Origin: an uncultured Porphyromonadaceae bacterium
Lineage (GTDB): Bacteria; Bacteroidota; Bacteroidia; Bacteroidales; Muribaculaceae
NCBI GenBank assembly: GCA_902491625.1
Contig: CABUIO010000005.1
Span: forward strand, 28,883-92,882
Direction of reading: 5' to 3'
DNA: 64,000 nucleotides
Both the position numbers and the translations under genes were made by a program. Position 1 is the stretch's first letter. Each line of letters opens with the position of its first letter. Of the stretch, positions 8,731-16,976 are shown piece by piece. A model generated the notes under the pieces. That model did no database searches. It was not told where the DNA came from and saw only the letters and a program-made list of their open reading frames with translations.

Positions 8731-10095
8731 TTATCTCACTTTGAGAGTGATGAACGTCATGACGGCGAGCAGGATGCCGACAATCCAGAAACGCACCACG
8801 ATCTTGGCTTCAGGAGTGGACCGGCGCGGGAAATTGAACACACACTTGATGTTCCGGTCTCCGGCCTTCTGGAAGTGGTGGTGGAGAGGAGTCATCTTGA
8901 ATATGCGGTGTCCCTCGCCGTAGCGGCGTTTCGTAGCCTTGAAGTATGCCACCTGCATCATCACCGAAAGATCCTCGACGAAGAAGATGAGGCACAGCAG
9001 CGGAATCAGCAGCTCCTTGCGTTCCAGAATGGCGAATACGGCAAGTATGCCGCCGAGGGTGAGCGAGCCGGTGTCTCCCATGAAGACCTGCGCCGGATAG
9101 GCGTTGTACCACAAGAATCCAATCAAGGCGCCCATGAACGCTCCGGCGAACACTACGAGCTCCTCACTGCCGGGAATATACATTATGTTCAGATAGGAGC
9201 TGTAGATGATGTTGCCTCCCAGATAGGCCATGATGGCGAGGGCGAGGCCGATGATGGCCGAGGTTCCCGCCGCAAGGCCGTCGAGTCCGTCGGTGAGGTT
9301 GGCGCCGTTGCTCACGGCTGTAACCACGAAGATGACGACGAGCACGAACACGATCCAGCTCGCCGTGCCGCTCCATGAGCCCATCCAGGCCGTGAGCCAC
9401 TCGTAGTTGAAGTTGTTGTCCTTCACGAAAGGAATGGTGGTCTGGGGCGACTTGATGCTCTTGACACTCGGCAGAGCGGAGCTTTTGGCGCCCGGTTCGG
9501 CGATGTCGGTTGTGGTCGTCACCTCCGTGACGTCGCCCTGCCGGGTGGTGGTCGTCCTGGTGCTGACAACCTCGGCGACATTGGCCTCCGCCTTCTGCCG
9601 CGAATGGGTCTGCTGAAGGTCGCCCATGACGATGGCGGGATTGAGCCACATCGACAGACCTACGATCAGTCCGAGACCGACCTGGCCGATGATCTTGTAT
9701 TTGCCTTTGAGACCGTCCTTGTTGTGGTATTTGAGCTTGCGGTAGTCGTCGAGAAAGCCGATGGCGCCCATCCAGACGGTGGCGACAAGCATCAGCAGCA
9801 TGTAGACATTGCCGAGATTGCCGAGCAGCAGACAGGGGATGAGGATGGAGATGATGATGATGACGCCGCCCATCGTGGGTGTGCCCTTCTTCTCCATCTG
9901 ACCCTCGATGCCGAGGTTGCGGACGATCTCGCCCACCTGCATGATCTGGAGGCGGTCAATGATGCGGCGCCCCAGGAATAGGGCGAGAAGCATGGATAGA
10001 GCGAAGACGATTCCGGTTCGGAACGTGATGTATTCCATCAGTCGCGAGCCGGGGACATCGGCGCCCTGGAGGGACTGAAACAGCGAATAGAACAT
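8731..10095 (-). CDS. mraY: Phospho-MurNAc-pentapeptide transferase MraY
   Basis: Integral-membrane enzyme that transfers phospho-MurNAc-pentapeptide to undecaprenyl phosphate, making lipid I. Family motifs are KKGTPTMGG near residue 70, LDDYRK, NGANLTDGLDGLA, VFMGDTGSL and the catalytic HHH in TPLHHHF near the C-terminus. At 454 aa it is about 90 residues longer than E. coli MraY. Much of the excess is a Thr-rich hydrophilic insertion at about residues 157-232 (STRTTTTRQGD, VTTTTDIAEP). Enlarged MraY is common in Bacteroidales. Confidence 0.95.
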   Translation of the reverse strand: MFYSLFQSLQGADVPGSRLMEYITFRTGIVFALSMLLALFLGRRIIDRLQIMQVGEIVRNLGIEGQMEKKGTPTMGGVIIIISILIPCLLLGNLGNVYMLLMLVATVWMGAIGFLDDYRKLKYHNKDGLKGKYKIIGQVGLGLIVGLSMWLNPAIVMGDLQQTHSRQKAEANVAEVVSTRTTTTRQGDVTEVTTTTDIAEPGAKSSALPSVKSIKSPQTTIPFVKDNNFNYEWLTAWMGSWSGTASWIVFVLVVIFVVTAVSNGANLTDGLDGLAAGTSAIIGLALAIMAYLGGNIIYSSYLNIMYIPGSEELVVFAGAFMGALIGFLWYNAYPAQVFMGDTGSLTLGGILAVFAILERKELLIPLLCLIFFVEDLSVMMQVAYFKATKRRYGEGHRIFKMTPLHHHFQKAGDRNIKCVFNFPRRSTPEAKIVVRFWIVGILLAVMTFITLKVR

Positions 10096-10134
10096 GATTT
10101 ATCGTATTTTCCTGTGTCTGAGTCAAAGGTTCTG

Positions 10135-11604
10135 TCATTGAGCGGCAATCTCGCGGAAGGCCTCGGCGATGACCTCGCGGTCGTCAAAATGATGGCGCAC
10201 TCCGTTCACCTCCTGATACGTCTCGTGGCCCTTTCCGGCGACGAGCACCACGCTGCCGGGAGCGGCGAGCATACATGCGGTGCGTATGGCCTCACGACGG
10301 TCGGTGATGCAGATGGTGCGCTTGAGGTCGGCGGCGGAGAGTCCGGAGCGCATCTGCGCGATGATCTCCTCGGGATCCTCGGTGCGGGGATTGTCGGAAG
10401 TAAGGATGAGCTTGTCGGAGCGGCATGCGGCCTCCGAGGCCATCATCGGGCGTTTCCCGTGGTCACGGTCGCCGCCGGCGCCGACGACGGTGATGACATT
10501 GCCTTTGGCTCCGACGATGTCGCGTATCGTGTCCAAGACATTGACCAGAGCATCGGGAGTGTGGGCATAGTCGACAATGGCTGTGAATCCGGAAGGTGAG
10601 GCCATGGTCTGGAAACGACCGGAGACAGGCACAAGGCGGCTCATGTTGACGAGCACTTCTTCGGGATCGAAGCCGGTGAGGATGGAAGCGCCGTAGACAG
10701 CCGTGAGGTTGTAGGCATTGAAGCGTCCGGTGAACTGCACCTCCACGTCGCGGCCGTTGAGCTGCAGCAGAGTGCCGTCGAGACGCGTCTCGAGGATGCG
10801 CCCGCGGAAATCGGCGTCGGTGCGCAGCGAGTAGGTGTATTTCTTAGCCTTGGTGTTCTGGAGCATGTATGCGCCGGCCTTGTCGTCGGCGTTGACGAGC
10901 GCGAAGGCGTCGGCGGGAAGCATGTCGAAGAATTTCTTCTTGGCGTTCATGTAGTTCTCGACCGTGAGGTGATAGTCGAGATGGTCGCGGGTGAGGTTGC
11001 TGAAGACACCTCCGGCGAATTTCAGACCGACGATGCGCTGCTGATCGGCGGCGTGGGAGCTGACCTCCATGAAGGCGTAGTCGCACCCGGCTTCCACCAT
11101 CTCGTCAAGCAGAGCGTTGAGGGTCAAGGGATCGGGAGTTGTGTGGGTCGTGGGTATGGCCTTGTCCTGAATGTAGTTGCAGACCGTGGAGAGAAGTCCG
11201 GCCTTGTAGCCTTCGAGCTTCGCCATCTCGTAGAGGAGTGTTGCTGTGGTGGTCTTGCCGTTGGTGCCGGTGACCCCCACGAGCTTGAGCTTGCGCGAGG
11301 GATGGTCATGCCAGGCCGAAGCGAGGACACCGAGGGCACGGGCACTGTCGGCCACACGCACGTATGTCACCCCCTTGTCGAGAGTGGAAGGCATCTCCTG
11401 ACAGATGATGGCGGCAACATGGTTGCTCGCCACCACCGGAATATACTTGTGGCCGTCGGTCGTCACACCTTTCACGGCAACGAAGACGCCCTCTTTCTCA
11501 GCCTTGCGCGAATCGCTCGCAAGACTCGTCACGGTCTTGTTGGCGTCGCCTATTATCTCTATGACATCGATCTCCTGAAGGAGTCGTTCAAGATTATGTT
11601 TCAT
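10135..11604 (-). CDS. murE: UDP-MurNAc-tripeptide synthetase MurE
   Basis: Cytoplasmic ligase adding the third stem-peptide residue. The P-loop GTNGKTTT is at residues 113-120. Near residue 405 the motif DNPR (in TSDNPRTEDPEEI) is the signature of meso-diaminopimelate-specific MurE, so the murein is predicted to be of the DAP type. A terminal VAGKGHETYQ motif is also present. 489 aa, normal length, 31 bp after ftsI. Confidence 0.96.
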   Translation of the reverse strand: MKHNLERLLQEIDVIEIIGDANKTVTSLASDSRKAEKEGVFVAVKGVTTDGHKYIPVVASNHVAAIICQEMPSTLDKGVTYVRVADSARALGVLASAWHDHPSRKLKLVGVTGTNGKTTTATLLYEMAKLEGYKAGLLSTVCNYIQDKAIPTTHTTPDPLTLNALLDEMVEAGCDYAFMEVSSHAADQQRIVGLKFAGGVFSNLTRDHLDYHLTVENYMNAKKKFFDMLPADAFALVNADDKAGAYMLQNTKAKKYTYSLRTDADFRGRILETRLDGTLLQLNGRDVEVQFTGRFNAYNLTAVYGASILTGFDPEEVLVNMSRLVPVSGRFQTMASPSGFTAIVDYAHTPDALVNVLDTIRDIVGAKGNVITVVGAGGDRDHGKRPMMASEAACRSDKLILTSDNPRTEDPEEIIAQMRSGLSAADLKRTICITDRREAIRTACMLAAPGSVVLVAGKGHETYQEVNGVRHHFDDREVIAEAFREIAAQ

Positions 11605-11635
11605 ATATCCTTTTTTTCAGTCAACTGTTTCTTTC

Positions 11636-13801
11636 TCACATCTGTAGTGTCAGCGCCACCTTCGAGCCGCGGCGGAGCTGTGTGCCCGGAGCGATACTCT
11701 GGCTCACCACGAAACCTCGCCCGACGAGCTTGGTTCTATAGCCCGACTTCTCCAGCATCCTGACCGCCGACGACGCATCGAGACCCTTGAGGTCGGGAAC
11801 GACGCCCGGAACGGGAGAGGAGTGGGAAGTCTTGATCTGGCGTGCGCCGGTCAGTCCGACGCCGCTGACAAGCGTGGCGGTGTTGCCCTCGGTCGAAGCG
11901 TAGAGCACCGGCGCGGTCCGGGAGCTTCCTGTAGCGGCCGTGGGACCGGATGCGTCGTTGAGCAGACCCTTGGCGTAAAGCTTGAGAGCCATGTTCTTTA
12001 GCACCATTCCGGGGCCGCGTGCCGCCGAGGTCGTATGGGCGGGAGCCTCCATCACGACAATACAGCTGTAACGCGGATTCTCGGCGGGGAAATAGCCGCA
12101 GAATGAGAAGCGGCGCTTGGACGTGTCGTAGCGGTGGAGCACCTTGTAGTCGTAGGGGATAGCTGTTCCGGTCTTTCCGGCAATGCGGACGCGGTCGTCG
12201 CGGAGAGCGTTGGCCGTGCCTTTGCCCCAGACAGGCTCCAGCAGACATTCCTGCATCTTTCTGGCTGTCTCCGGGGAGCACACAGCCTCGCGGATGTAGC
12301 CGGGATCGACGATGGAGTCGCGTCCGTCGGGAAGGATGAGCGAGCGGACGATGTGGGGACGTATCATCTTGCCGCCGTTGGCGATAGCGTTCATATACGC
12401 GAGAGTGTAGAGCGGCGGAATCTCGATGTTGTAGCCGTAGGCCTGACGCGCGAGGTCGAGGAGCTGAGCTGTGCGGGTCACGGGATGTCCCTTAGCCGTA
12501 CGGCTGACGATGCGCTGCACACGTCCGGTCTTCTCGCCGCCGATGCCGCTGTGCATCGGTTCCATCAGTCCGATGGAGGCCAGACGGTCATAGTATTTCG
12601 AGGGATCCTGACTGTAGCCGCGGAAGATCACGCGGGCGATTCCGGTGTTGGAGGACCATCCGATCACACCCTTCATGTCCTTGACGGAGGGAGCGTGAGG
12701 GTCGGTGGTCTGCTGGAAAGGTGTCGTCTCGACCGGATCGGAGACATTCTTCACCAGACCGTCCTCGAAGGCGATCATAAGCGAGATAGGTTTCACGACG
12801 GAGCCCGGCTCCACAGGGAGCACGGCACGGTTCATGGCCTCGACCCATTTGCCGGTCTCGGGATCCTGCTCCACATTGGAGATGGCCTTGATCTCGCCGG
12901 TGGCGACCTCCATGATGATGGCTGTGCCCCAGTCGGCGGGGATGGTGGAGTCGCGGCAGAGTTTGAGAAGCTCTGCCTCAAGCATGTCCTGGATGTCGAT
13001 GTCGATGGTTGTGCGCACGTCGTAGCCATTGACGGCAGGACGGTCCACCCATTTCCCCATGCCGGAATTCATCGGCACACGGCGCGCCACTCCGGCGCGG
13101 CCGTAGAGCATGGAGTCGAGCGCCATCTCCAGACCGGCGTAGCCGCGCACCTTGCCTGTCTTCTCGTCTTCGTAGACACGTCCGATGCTCAGACGCGCCA
13201 CGTCGCCGAAAGGATAGATGCGCTTGGTCTGCTCCTCGAAATAGAGCGGACAGCCGCGCCCCTTGCTCTTGATCTTGTTCATGAAGGGGAGGGCACGCAG
13301 ATGCTCGAACTCCTCGATGGGACGCCGCGAGGCTATGGTGACGGTGCTGCGGCGCTCGCCGGGCTTGCGTTTGAGCTGGTCGTGGAAGAGCGTGCGCCAT
13401 GAATATCTGGCAAGAGAGTCGGGGTTGTCGAGATGCTTGTTGCGCGGATAGAGGCGATTGAGCGAGTCGGCGAACTGGTCGAGTTCCACCCACTCCTTGG
13501 CGTCGAGACCCGACAACTTGGGATGGCGCAGATCCAGACGGATGTCGTAGACGGTGATGTTGCAGGCGAGGATGTTGCCGTTGGCAGCGAGGATGCTTCC
13601 GCGCTTCGGCTCTATGACCTCGGTACGTTTCAGCTCGCGCTCGGCACGTTCGTTCCATTCTCCGGCGTCGATCATCGAGGTCTTCACCATCTTGGCCGTG
13701 ATGACGGCGCTGAGGGCAAAAACGAGGAAAGTCACGAGACCGTAACGCGCAAGAATGTGCTTTTTGTTGTTCTGTCTGGATTTAGTTTTCTGACCGGCCA
13801 T
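11636..13801 (-). CDS. ftsI: Division transpeptidase FtsI (class B PBP) with PASTA domain
   Basis: Septal DD-transpeptidase. One N-terminal TM (about residues 18-37) is followed by a dimerisation domain and the penicillin-binding domain: SVVK at residues 334-337 (catalytic Ser334), SSN near 384-386 and AGKTGTA near 541. At 721 aa it is longer than E. coli FtsI because of a single C-terminal PASTA repeat (about 660-721, VVPDLKGLDASSAVRMLEKS). That architecture is typical of Bacteroidetes FtsI. The gene has its own -7-like box about 22 bp upstream and a 120-bp gap to the ftsL-like gene. Confidence 0.95.
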   Translation of the reverse strand: MAGQKTKSRQNNKKHILARYGLVTFLVFALSAVITAKMVKTSMIDAGEWNERAERELKRTEVIEPKRGSILAANGNILACNITVYDIRLDLRHPKLSGLDAKEWVELDQFADSLNRLYPRNKHLDNPDSLARYSWRTLFHDQLKRKPGERRSTVTIASRRPIEEFEHLRALPFMNKIKSKGRGCPLYFEEQTKRIYPFGDVARLSIGRVYEDEKTGKVRGYAGLEMALDSMLYGRAGVARRVPMNSGMGKWVDRPAVNGYDVRTTIDIDIQDMLEAELLKLCRDSTIPADWGTAIIMEVATGEIKAISNVEQDPETGKWVEAMNRAVLPVEPGSVVKPISLMIAFEDGLVKNVSDPVETTPFQQTTDPHAPSVKDMKGVIGWSSNTGIARVIFRGYSQDPSKYYDRLASIGLMEPMHSGIGGEKTGRVQRIVSRTAKGHPVTRTAQLLDLARQAYGYNIEIPPLYTLAYMNAIANGGKMIRPHIVRSLILPDGRDSIVDPGYIREAVCSPETARKMQECLLEPVWGKGTANALRDDRVRIAGKTGTAIPYDYKVLHRYDTSKRRFSFCGYFPAENPRYSCIVVMEAPAHTTSAARGPGMVLKNMALKLYAKGLLNDASGPTAATGSSRTAPVLYASTEGNTATLVSGVGLTGARQIKTSHSSPVPGVVPDLKGLDASSAVRMLEKSGYRTKLVGRGFVVSQSIAPGTQLRRGSKVALTLQM

Positions 13802-13823
13802 ATAGGAAAAGAGATTTGGGGTG

Positions 13824-13831
13824 TAAAATTA
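13824..13831 (-). promoter_or_regulatory. Putative -7 box before ftsI
   Basis: On the minus strand this reads TAATTTTA, close to the Bacteroidetes TAnnTTTG -7 consensus and 22 bp before the ftsI ATG. The surrounding bases, GGATTTTTTAGCTAA before it and ACACC after it, are nearly the same as those before rsmH (15324-15331). No clear -33 element. Confidence 0.5.
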
Positions 13832-13921
13832 GCTAAAAAATCCGTGACAGAACGTAACGGCGCGAAAAAAACTTCGTCCGTCAGAAAAAAATCAGAAAAA
13901 GGTCAGAGTGCAGGGAGCTGA

Positions 13922-14368
13922 TCAGTTGGAGGGAAGGATGTATGGAGGCTGCTCCTGATAGCTGATGCGAAGGTTGTTGCTGTCCATGAGCTGACGCATG
14001 CGGCTCTCGCGGATGAGACTCATGTATTCGGCCTTGGCGTCAAGCTTGCGGCTCTCGGCGCGGCGCAGCTCCTTCTCCAGCCCCTTGATCTCCTCCATGC
14101 GTGACTGGTTGGAATAGCGCTGGCTGATAAGCCATATCACGGCCACCATGGCCAGCAGGATGAGCCATCCGTTGCGCTTGAAGAATGTCAACGACATTGA
14201 CCGGCCGTCCTTGATCGTGTACCATAGTCCGCTGCGGCGGCGCTTCCTGGGAGCCTTCTCCGGCTCTTTGGCAGCGGCGCGGCGGCGTGCCGCTGGCTTT
14301 TTCGCTGCCGCTTTCTTACGCGATGCCGGTTCGGTCGTTTTTTCCTGTGTATCTGTTTCTTCGCTCAT
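13922..14368 (-). CDS. ftsL: FtsL-like divisome protein
   Basis: 148 aa. A Lys/Ala/Arg-rich cytoplasmic N-terminus (RKKAAAKKPAARRRAAAKE) is followed by one TM (about residues 66-84, GWLILLAMVAVIWLISQRY) and a short coiled-coil segment (MEEIKGLEKELRRAESRKLDAK). Size, topology and position between rsmH and ftsI match the FtsL-like proteins of Bacteroidetes, which are too divergent to call on sequence alone. It would work with FtsQ and a FtsB-like partner in recruiting FtsW/FtsI. 22 bp after rsmH. Confidence 0.8.
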   Translation of the reverse strand: MSEETDTQEKTTEPASRKKAAAKKPAARRRAAAKEPEKAPRKRRRSGLWYTIKDGRSMSLTFFKRNGWLILLAMVAVIWLISQRYSNQSRMEEIKGLEKELRRAESRKLDAKAEYMSLIRESRMRQLMDSNNLRISYQEQPPYILPSN

Positions 14369-14390
14369 TGAGGAGATTATATTGAGAATT

Positions 14391-15314
14391 TTATTTTTCG
14401 ATGCCTGTGAATTCGGCTACACGGAGTTTTGCGCTCCGCGCCCTCGGATTGCGCCCGACTTCCTCCTCCGTGGGGAGAATGGCGCCGCGGCTCACGTCGC
14501 GCCAGGGCGAGAGACTGCGTCCGAAGAAATCCTTTTCTATCCTGCCGTCGACATTGCCGGAACGGATGAAATTCTTCACCATCCTGTCCTCCAGCGAGTG
14601 GTAGGTGAGGACGGCGAGGCGTCCGCCGGGACGCAAAACCTTGGCCGTCGAGTCGAGGAACTGCCGCAGCGAGGCCATCTCGTCGTTGACGACGATGCGA
14701 AGAGCCTGAAAGATCTGTGCAAGCTCCTTTTTCTGCTGACGCGGATTCAGGGTCGGCGCCACAACCTCGGCAAGGCGTCCGGTAGTGGCTATCGGCTCCT
14801 TGGCATTGGCCGCCGTGATGGCGCGGACGATAGGCGCCGGACGGCGTATGTCACCGTAAAGACGCAGAATCTCGCCGAGGCGTTCGGGCGATGCCGTGGC
14901 TATCAGTTCGGCGGCGGTGAGCGGCGCCTTGCGGTTCATGCGCATGTCCAGCGGAGCGTCGGCGCGAAAACTGAATCCGCGCTCCGCGTCGTCGAAATGA
15001 TGAAACGACACGCCGAGGTCCGCAAGAATACCGTCGACCTTGTCCACGCCGTAATAGCGCAGGAAATTAGGCAGATAGCGGAAGTTGCCGTGCACGAAAG
15101 TGAAGCGGTCGTCGTCGGTCACGGCATTGGCCGCCGCGTCCATGTCGCGGTCGAAGCTGTAGAGTCTGCCCTCGGGGCCGAGCGCGGCGAGGATGGCACG
15201 CGTGTGGCCGCCGCCGCCCATCGTGGCGTCGACATATATGCCGTCGGGACGCAGCGCGAGACCTTCGAGACATTCCGGCAGCATCGCCGGTATATGATAT
15301 TCCATCTGTGGCAT
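14391..15314 (-). CDS. rsmH: 16S rRNA (cytosine1402-N4)-methyltransferase RsmH
   Basis: S-adenosylmethionine-dependent methylase of the ribosomal P-site base C1402. The family start MEYHIPAMLPECLEGL is followed by the SAM motif YVDATMGGGGHTRAIL, then a DLGVSFHHFD motif and a C-terminal LTYHSLEDRMVK segment. An upstream ATG (15314, MPQMEYH) and an internal one (15305, MEYH) are both possible. A -7 box at 15324-15331 leaves only a few bases before the first ATG, which slightly favours 15305. It heads the visible cluster; mraZ, normally upstream, is absent. Confidence 0.95.
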   Translation of the reverse strand: MPQMEYHIPAMLPECLEGLALRPDGIYVDATMGGGGHTRAILAALGPEGRLYSFDRDMDAAANAVTDDDRFTFVHGNFRYLPNFLRYYGVDKVDGILADLGVSFHHFDDAERGFSFRADAPLDMRMNRKAPLTAAELIATASPERLGEILRLYGDIRRPAPIVRAITAANAKEPIATTGRLAEVVAPTLNPRQQKKELAQIFQALRIVVNDEMASLRQFLDSTAKVLRPGGRLAVLTYHSLEDRMVKNFIRSGNVDGRIEKDFFGRSLSPWRDVSRGAILPTEEEVGRNPRARSAKLRVAEFTGIEK

Positions 15315-15323
15315 TCGGGGGTG

Positions 15324-15331
15324 TAAAGTTA
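15324..15331 (-). promoter_or_regulatory. Putative -7 box of the dcw cluster
   Basis: Minus-strand TAACTTTA within GATTTTTTTAGCTAACTTTA, matching TAnnTTTG at all but the last base. It would place the transcript start within about 10 bases of the rsmH start codon, implying a very short or absent leader. Nearly the same sequence precedes ftsI. Confidence 0.5.
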
Positions 15332-15427
15332 GCTAAAAAAATCCGGTGCCGAGCCATCTCCGCCATTTTTTTCAACCTTAGCAGCCTGATATATGTTAAA
15401 GATAAACACCAATCCAATTCACATGCT

Positions 15428-15757
15428 ATGAAAAAATACTATATCGTGAGCTTCGGCGACAGCAATACTTACAGCGTAGCGGCTCCCCTCGACGCCGATA
15501 CACTCCGCAACACTATCATCAGCCGTCTGGAGGAAAAATATCCGCAGGGAAACGTAAAGGCTATCGTGACAATCGATGTCCGCGAGGTTGACGAGGCGAC
15601 AGCCGCCGGCTATCCGGCGCTCGACTCCGGAGCCGAGAAGGACGTCGAGGCCATACTCAACCGGGAGATGCAGGTAAATGCCGACGAGAAGGAACTCAAC
15701 AACAACGCTCCATATGCCGTCACGGAAGTCGAGAATTTTCCCAAAAGCAAAGATTAG
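15428..15757 (+). CDS. Small conserved-looking protein of unknown function
   Basis: 109 aa from the ATG at 15428 (MKKYYIVSFGDSNTYSV). A longer reading from 15308 would cross the rsmH promoter and is unlikely. No signal peptide or TM. The N-terminal half looks alpha/beta (YYIVSFGDS, VKAIVTIDVREVD); the tail is acidic and polar. Its 3' end overlaps the convergent queG stop by 38 bp. I recognise no family. Confidence 0.7.
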   Translation: MKKYYIVSFGDSNTYSVAAPLDADTLRNTIISRLEEKYPQGNVKAIVTIDVREVDEATAAGYPALDSGAEKDVEAILNREMQVNADEKELNNNAPYAVTEVENFPKSKD

Positions 15758-16637
15758 AAAGAAGTCTGTCCCTTCCCGGACGCATAAATGATGTTCCGGC
15801 AAACCGGCGCGCGAACTCCCCGTCGTCCATGGCACGAAGTTCGCCGTCGTCCAGAGAGAGTATTCCGTCGAGAGGGCGCATCCATGAGGATGGGGCAGCG
15901 CCTCTGTTGTGGGGACAGACCTCCTGACACCGGTCGCATCCGAGAAGGTGCGGTCTTTCGGTGTGCACATCCGGATAGGGCGTTCCCTCGACGGTGCATG
16001 CCGACAGGCAACGCCTTACATCGACCGTTCGGTCTGCTCCTATGGCTCCGCCGGGACATTGCCGACGGCAGGCGTCACATCCATCGCAATCCATCGGCAG
16101 AGGAGCGTCCGGCTCTGTCACGGCAGTCAGAAGTATCTCGCTCAGAAAAACCCACGACCCCACGCCTGGCACTATGAGGCATCCGTTGCGTCCGATGAAT
16201 CCGACGCCCGATTTCACAGCCCAGTAGCGTTCGGCTATAGGCGCGGAGTCTATGCAAATGCGCCAGCGGCAGCCGAAGTTCGCCTCCAGATCGCGGCATA
16301 TGGGTTTTATCAGCGAGCGCAGAGCCTTATGGTAGTCGCGACCGTAGGCATAGCGCGCCACGACCGGCAGACTTCCGTCGCGAAGCTGCGGCGGAAGATA
16401 GCACCATGCGGCGGAAACGACCGTGCGCGCGCCCTCAAGCAGCAGACGCGGATCGCGCCGAAGATCGGGGTAGCTGCGCATGTAGCCGAGCTCCCCCTCA
16501 CGCCCCTGCGCGAGCCAGCTCCGGAAGCGGGTCGAGGCTTCGCCGTCGACCTCCCCGGCCGTTGCGAAACCTACAGCCGAAGCTCCGGCCCCCTTCAGTC
16601 GCGCCGTGAGATATTCCTTAAGAGACACATCCGTCAT
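15720..16637 (-). CDS. queG: Epoxyqueuosine reductase QueG
   Basis: Cobalamin- and Fe-S-dependent reductase for the last step of queuosine synthesis on tRNA. I start it at the ATG at 16637 (MTDVSLKEYL, 305 aa), since the 32 codons upstream show no family similarity. The active-site motif DSAPIAERYWA starts at Asp130. Two [4Fe-4S] motifs follow: CDGCDACRRQCP (Cys184, 187, 190, 194) and CDRCQEVCP (Cys234, 237, 241). It converges on the small gene at 15428, with overlapping ends. Confidence 0.93.
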   Translation of the reverse strand: MTDVSLKEYLTARLKGAGASAVGFATAGEVDGEASTRFRSWLAQGREGELGYMRSYPDLRRDPRLLLEGARTVVSAAWCYLPPQLRDGSLPVVARYAYGRDYHKALRSLIKPICRDLEANFGCRWRICIDSAPIAERYWAVKSGVGFIGRNGCLIVPGVGSWVFLSEILLTAVTEPDAPLPMDCDGCDACRRQCPGGAIGADRTVDVRRCLSACTVEGTPYPDVHTERPHLLGCDRCQEVCPHNRGAAPSSWMRPLDGILSLDDGELRAMDDGEFARRFAGTSFMRPGRDRLLSNLCFWENSRLP

Positions 16638-16733
16638 GCCTTGAAAACGTATCCGGGGAGATAAAATTGCGAATATCGGACACATACCATTTAAATACAT
16701 CCCATCAAAAACGGCACGCACGTTGCCCGGCAA

Positions 16734-16976
16734 AACATATCGCCACGCTTCACCCTACCGCAGTCCTAAATTTCTTAAAAAAGTTGGCTATTTTTTTGGA
16801 GAAGCCGAAGATTTGTCTAATTTTGCACAAACAACTCTTGTTGCGCCGACGTATAAATTATATCGACAATTCAAATTTACTCATTTTGTGCTCGCACAAA
16901 CTAAGTAAATACGCTATCAGCGAATTATAAAATATCATAATTATTCAGCAATACAGATAATTTAATATTAACATTT
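16734..16976. promoter_or_regulatory. Intergenic promoter region of the first T9SS cargo gene
   Basis: About 240 bp, AT-rich, between queG and the gene at 16977. A plausible plus-strand -7 box TAATTTTG is at 16818-16825, with TTTGG at 16795-16799 about 18 bp upstream as -33. This implies a 5' leader of roughly 150 bases. The last 60 bases before the ATG are strongly A/T-rich, typical for Bacteroidetes translation starts that lack a Shine-Dalgarno sequence. Confidence 0.5.

Noticed and set aside
15308..15427. N-terminal extension of the small gene at 15428
   Set aside because: It would begin inside the rsmH start and promoter region; the ATG at 15428 begins the charged, regular protein.
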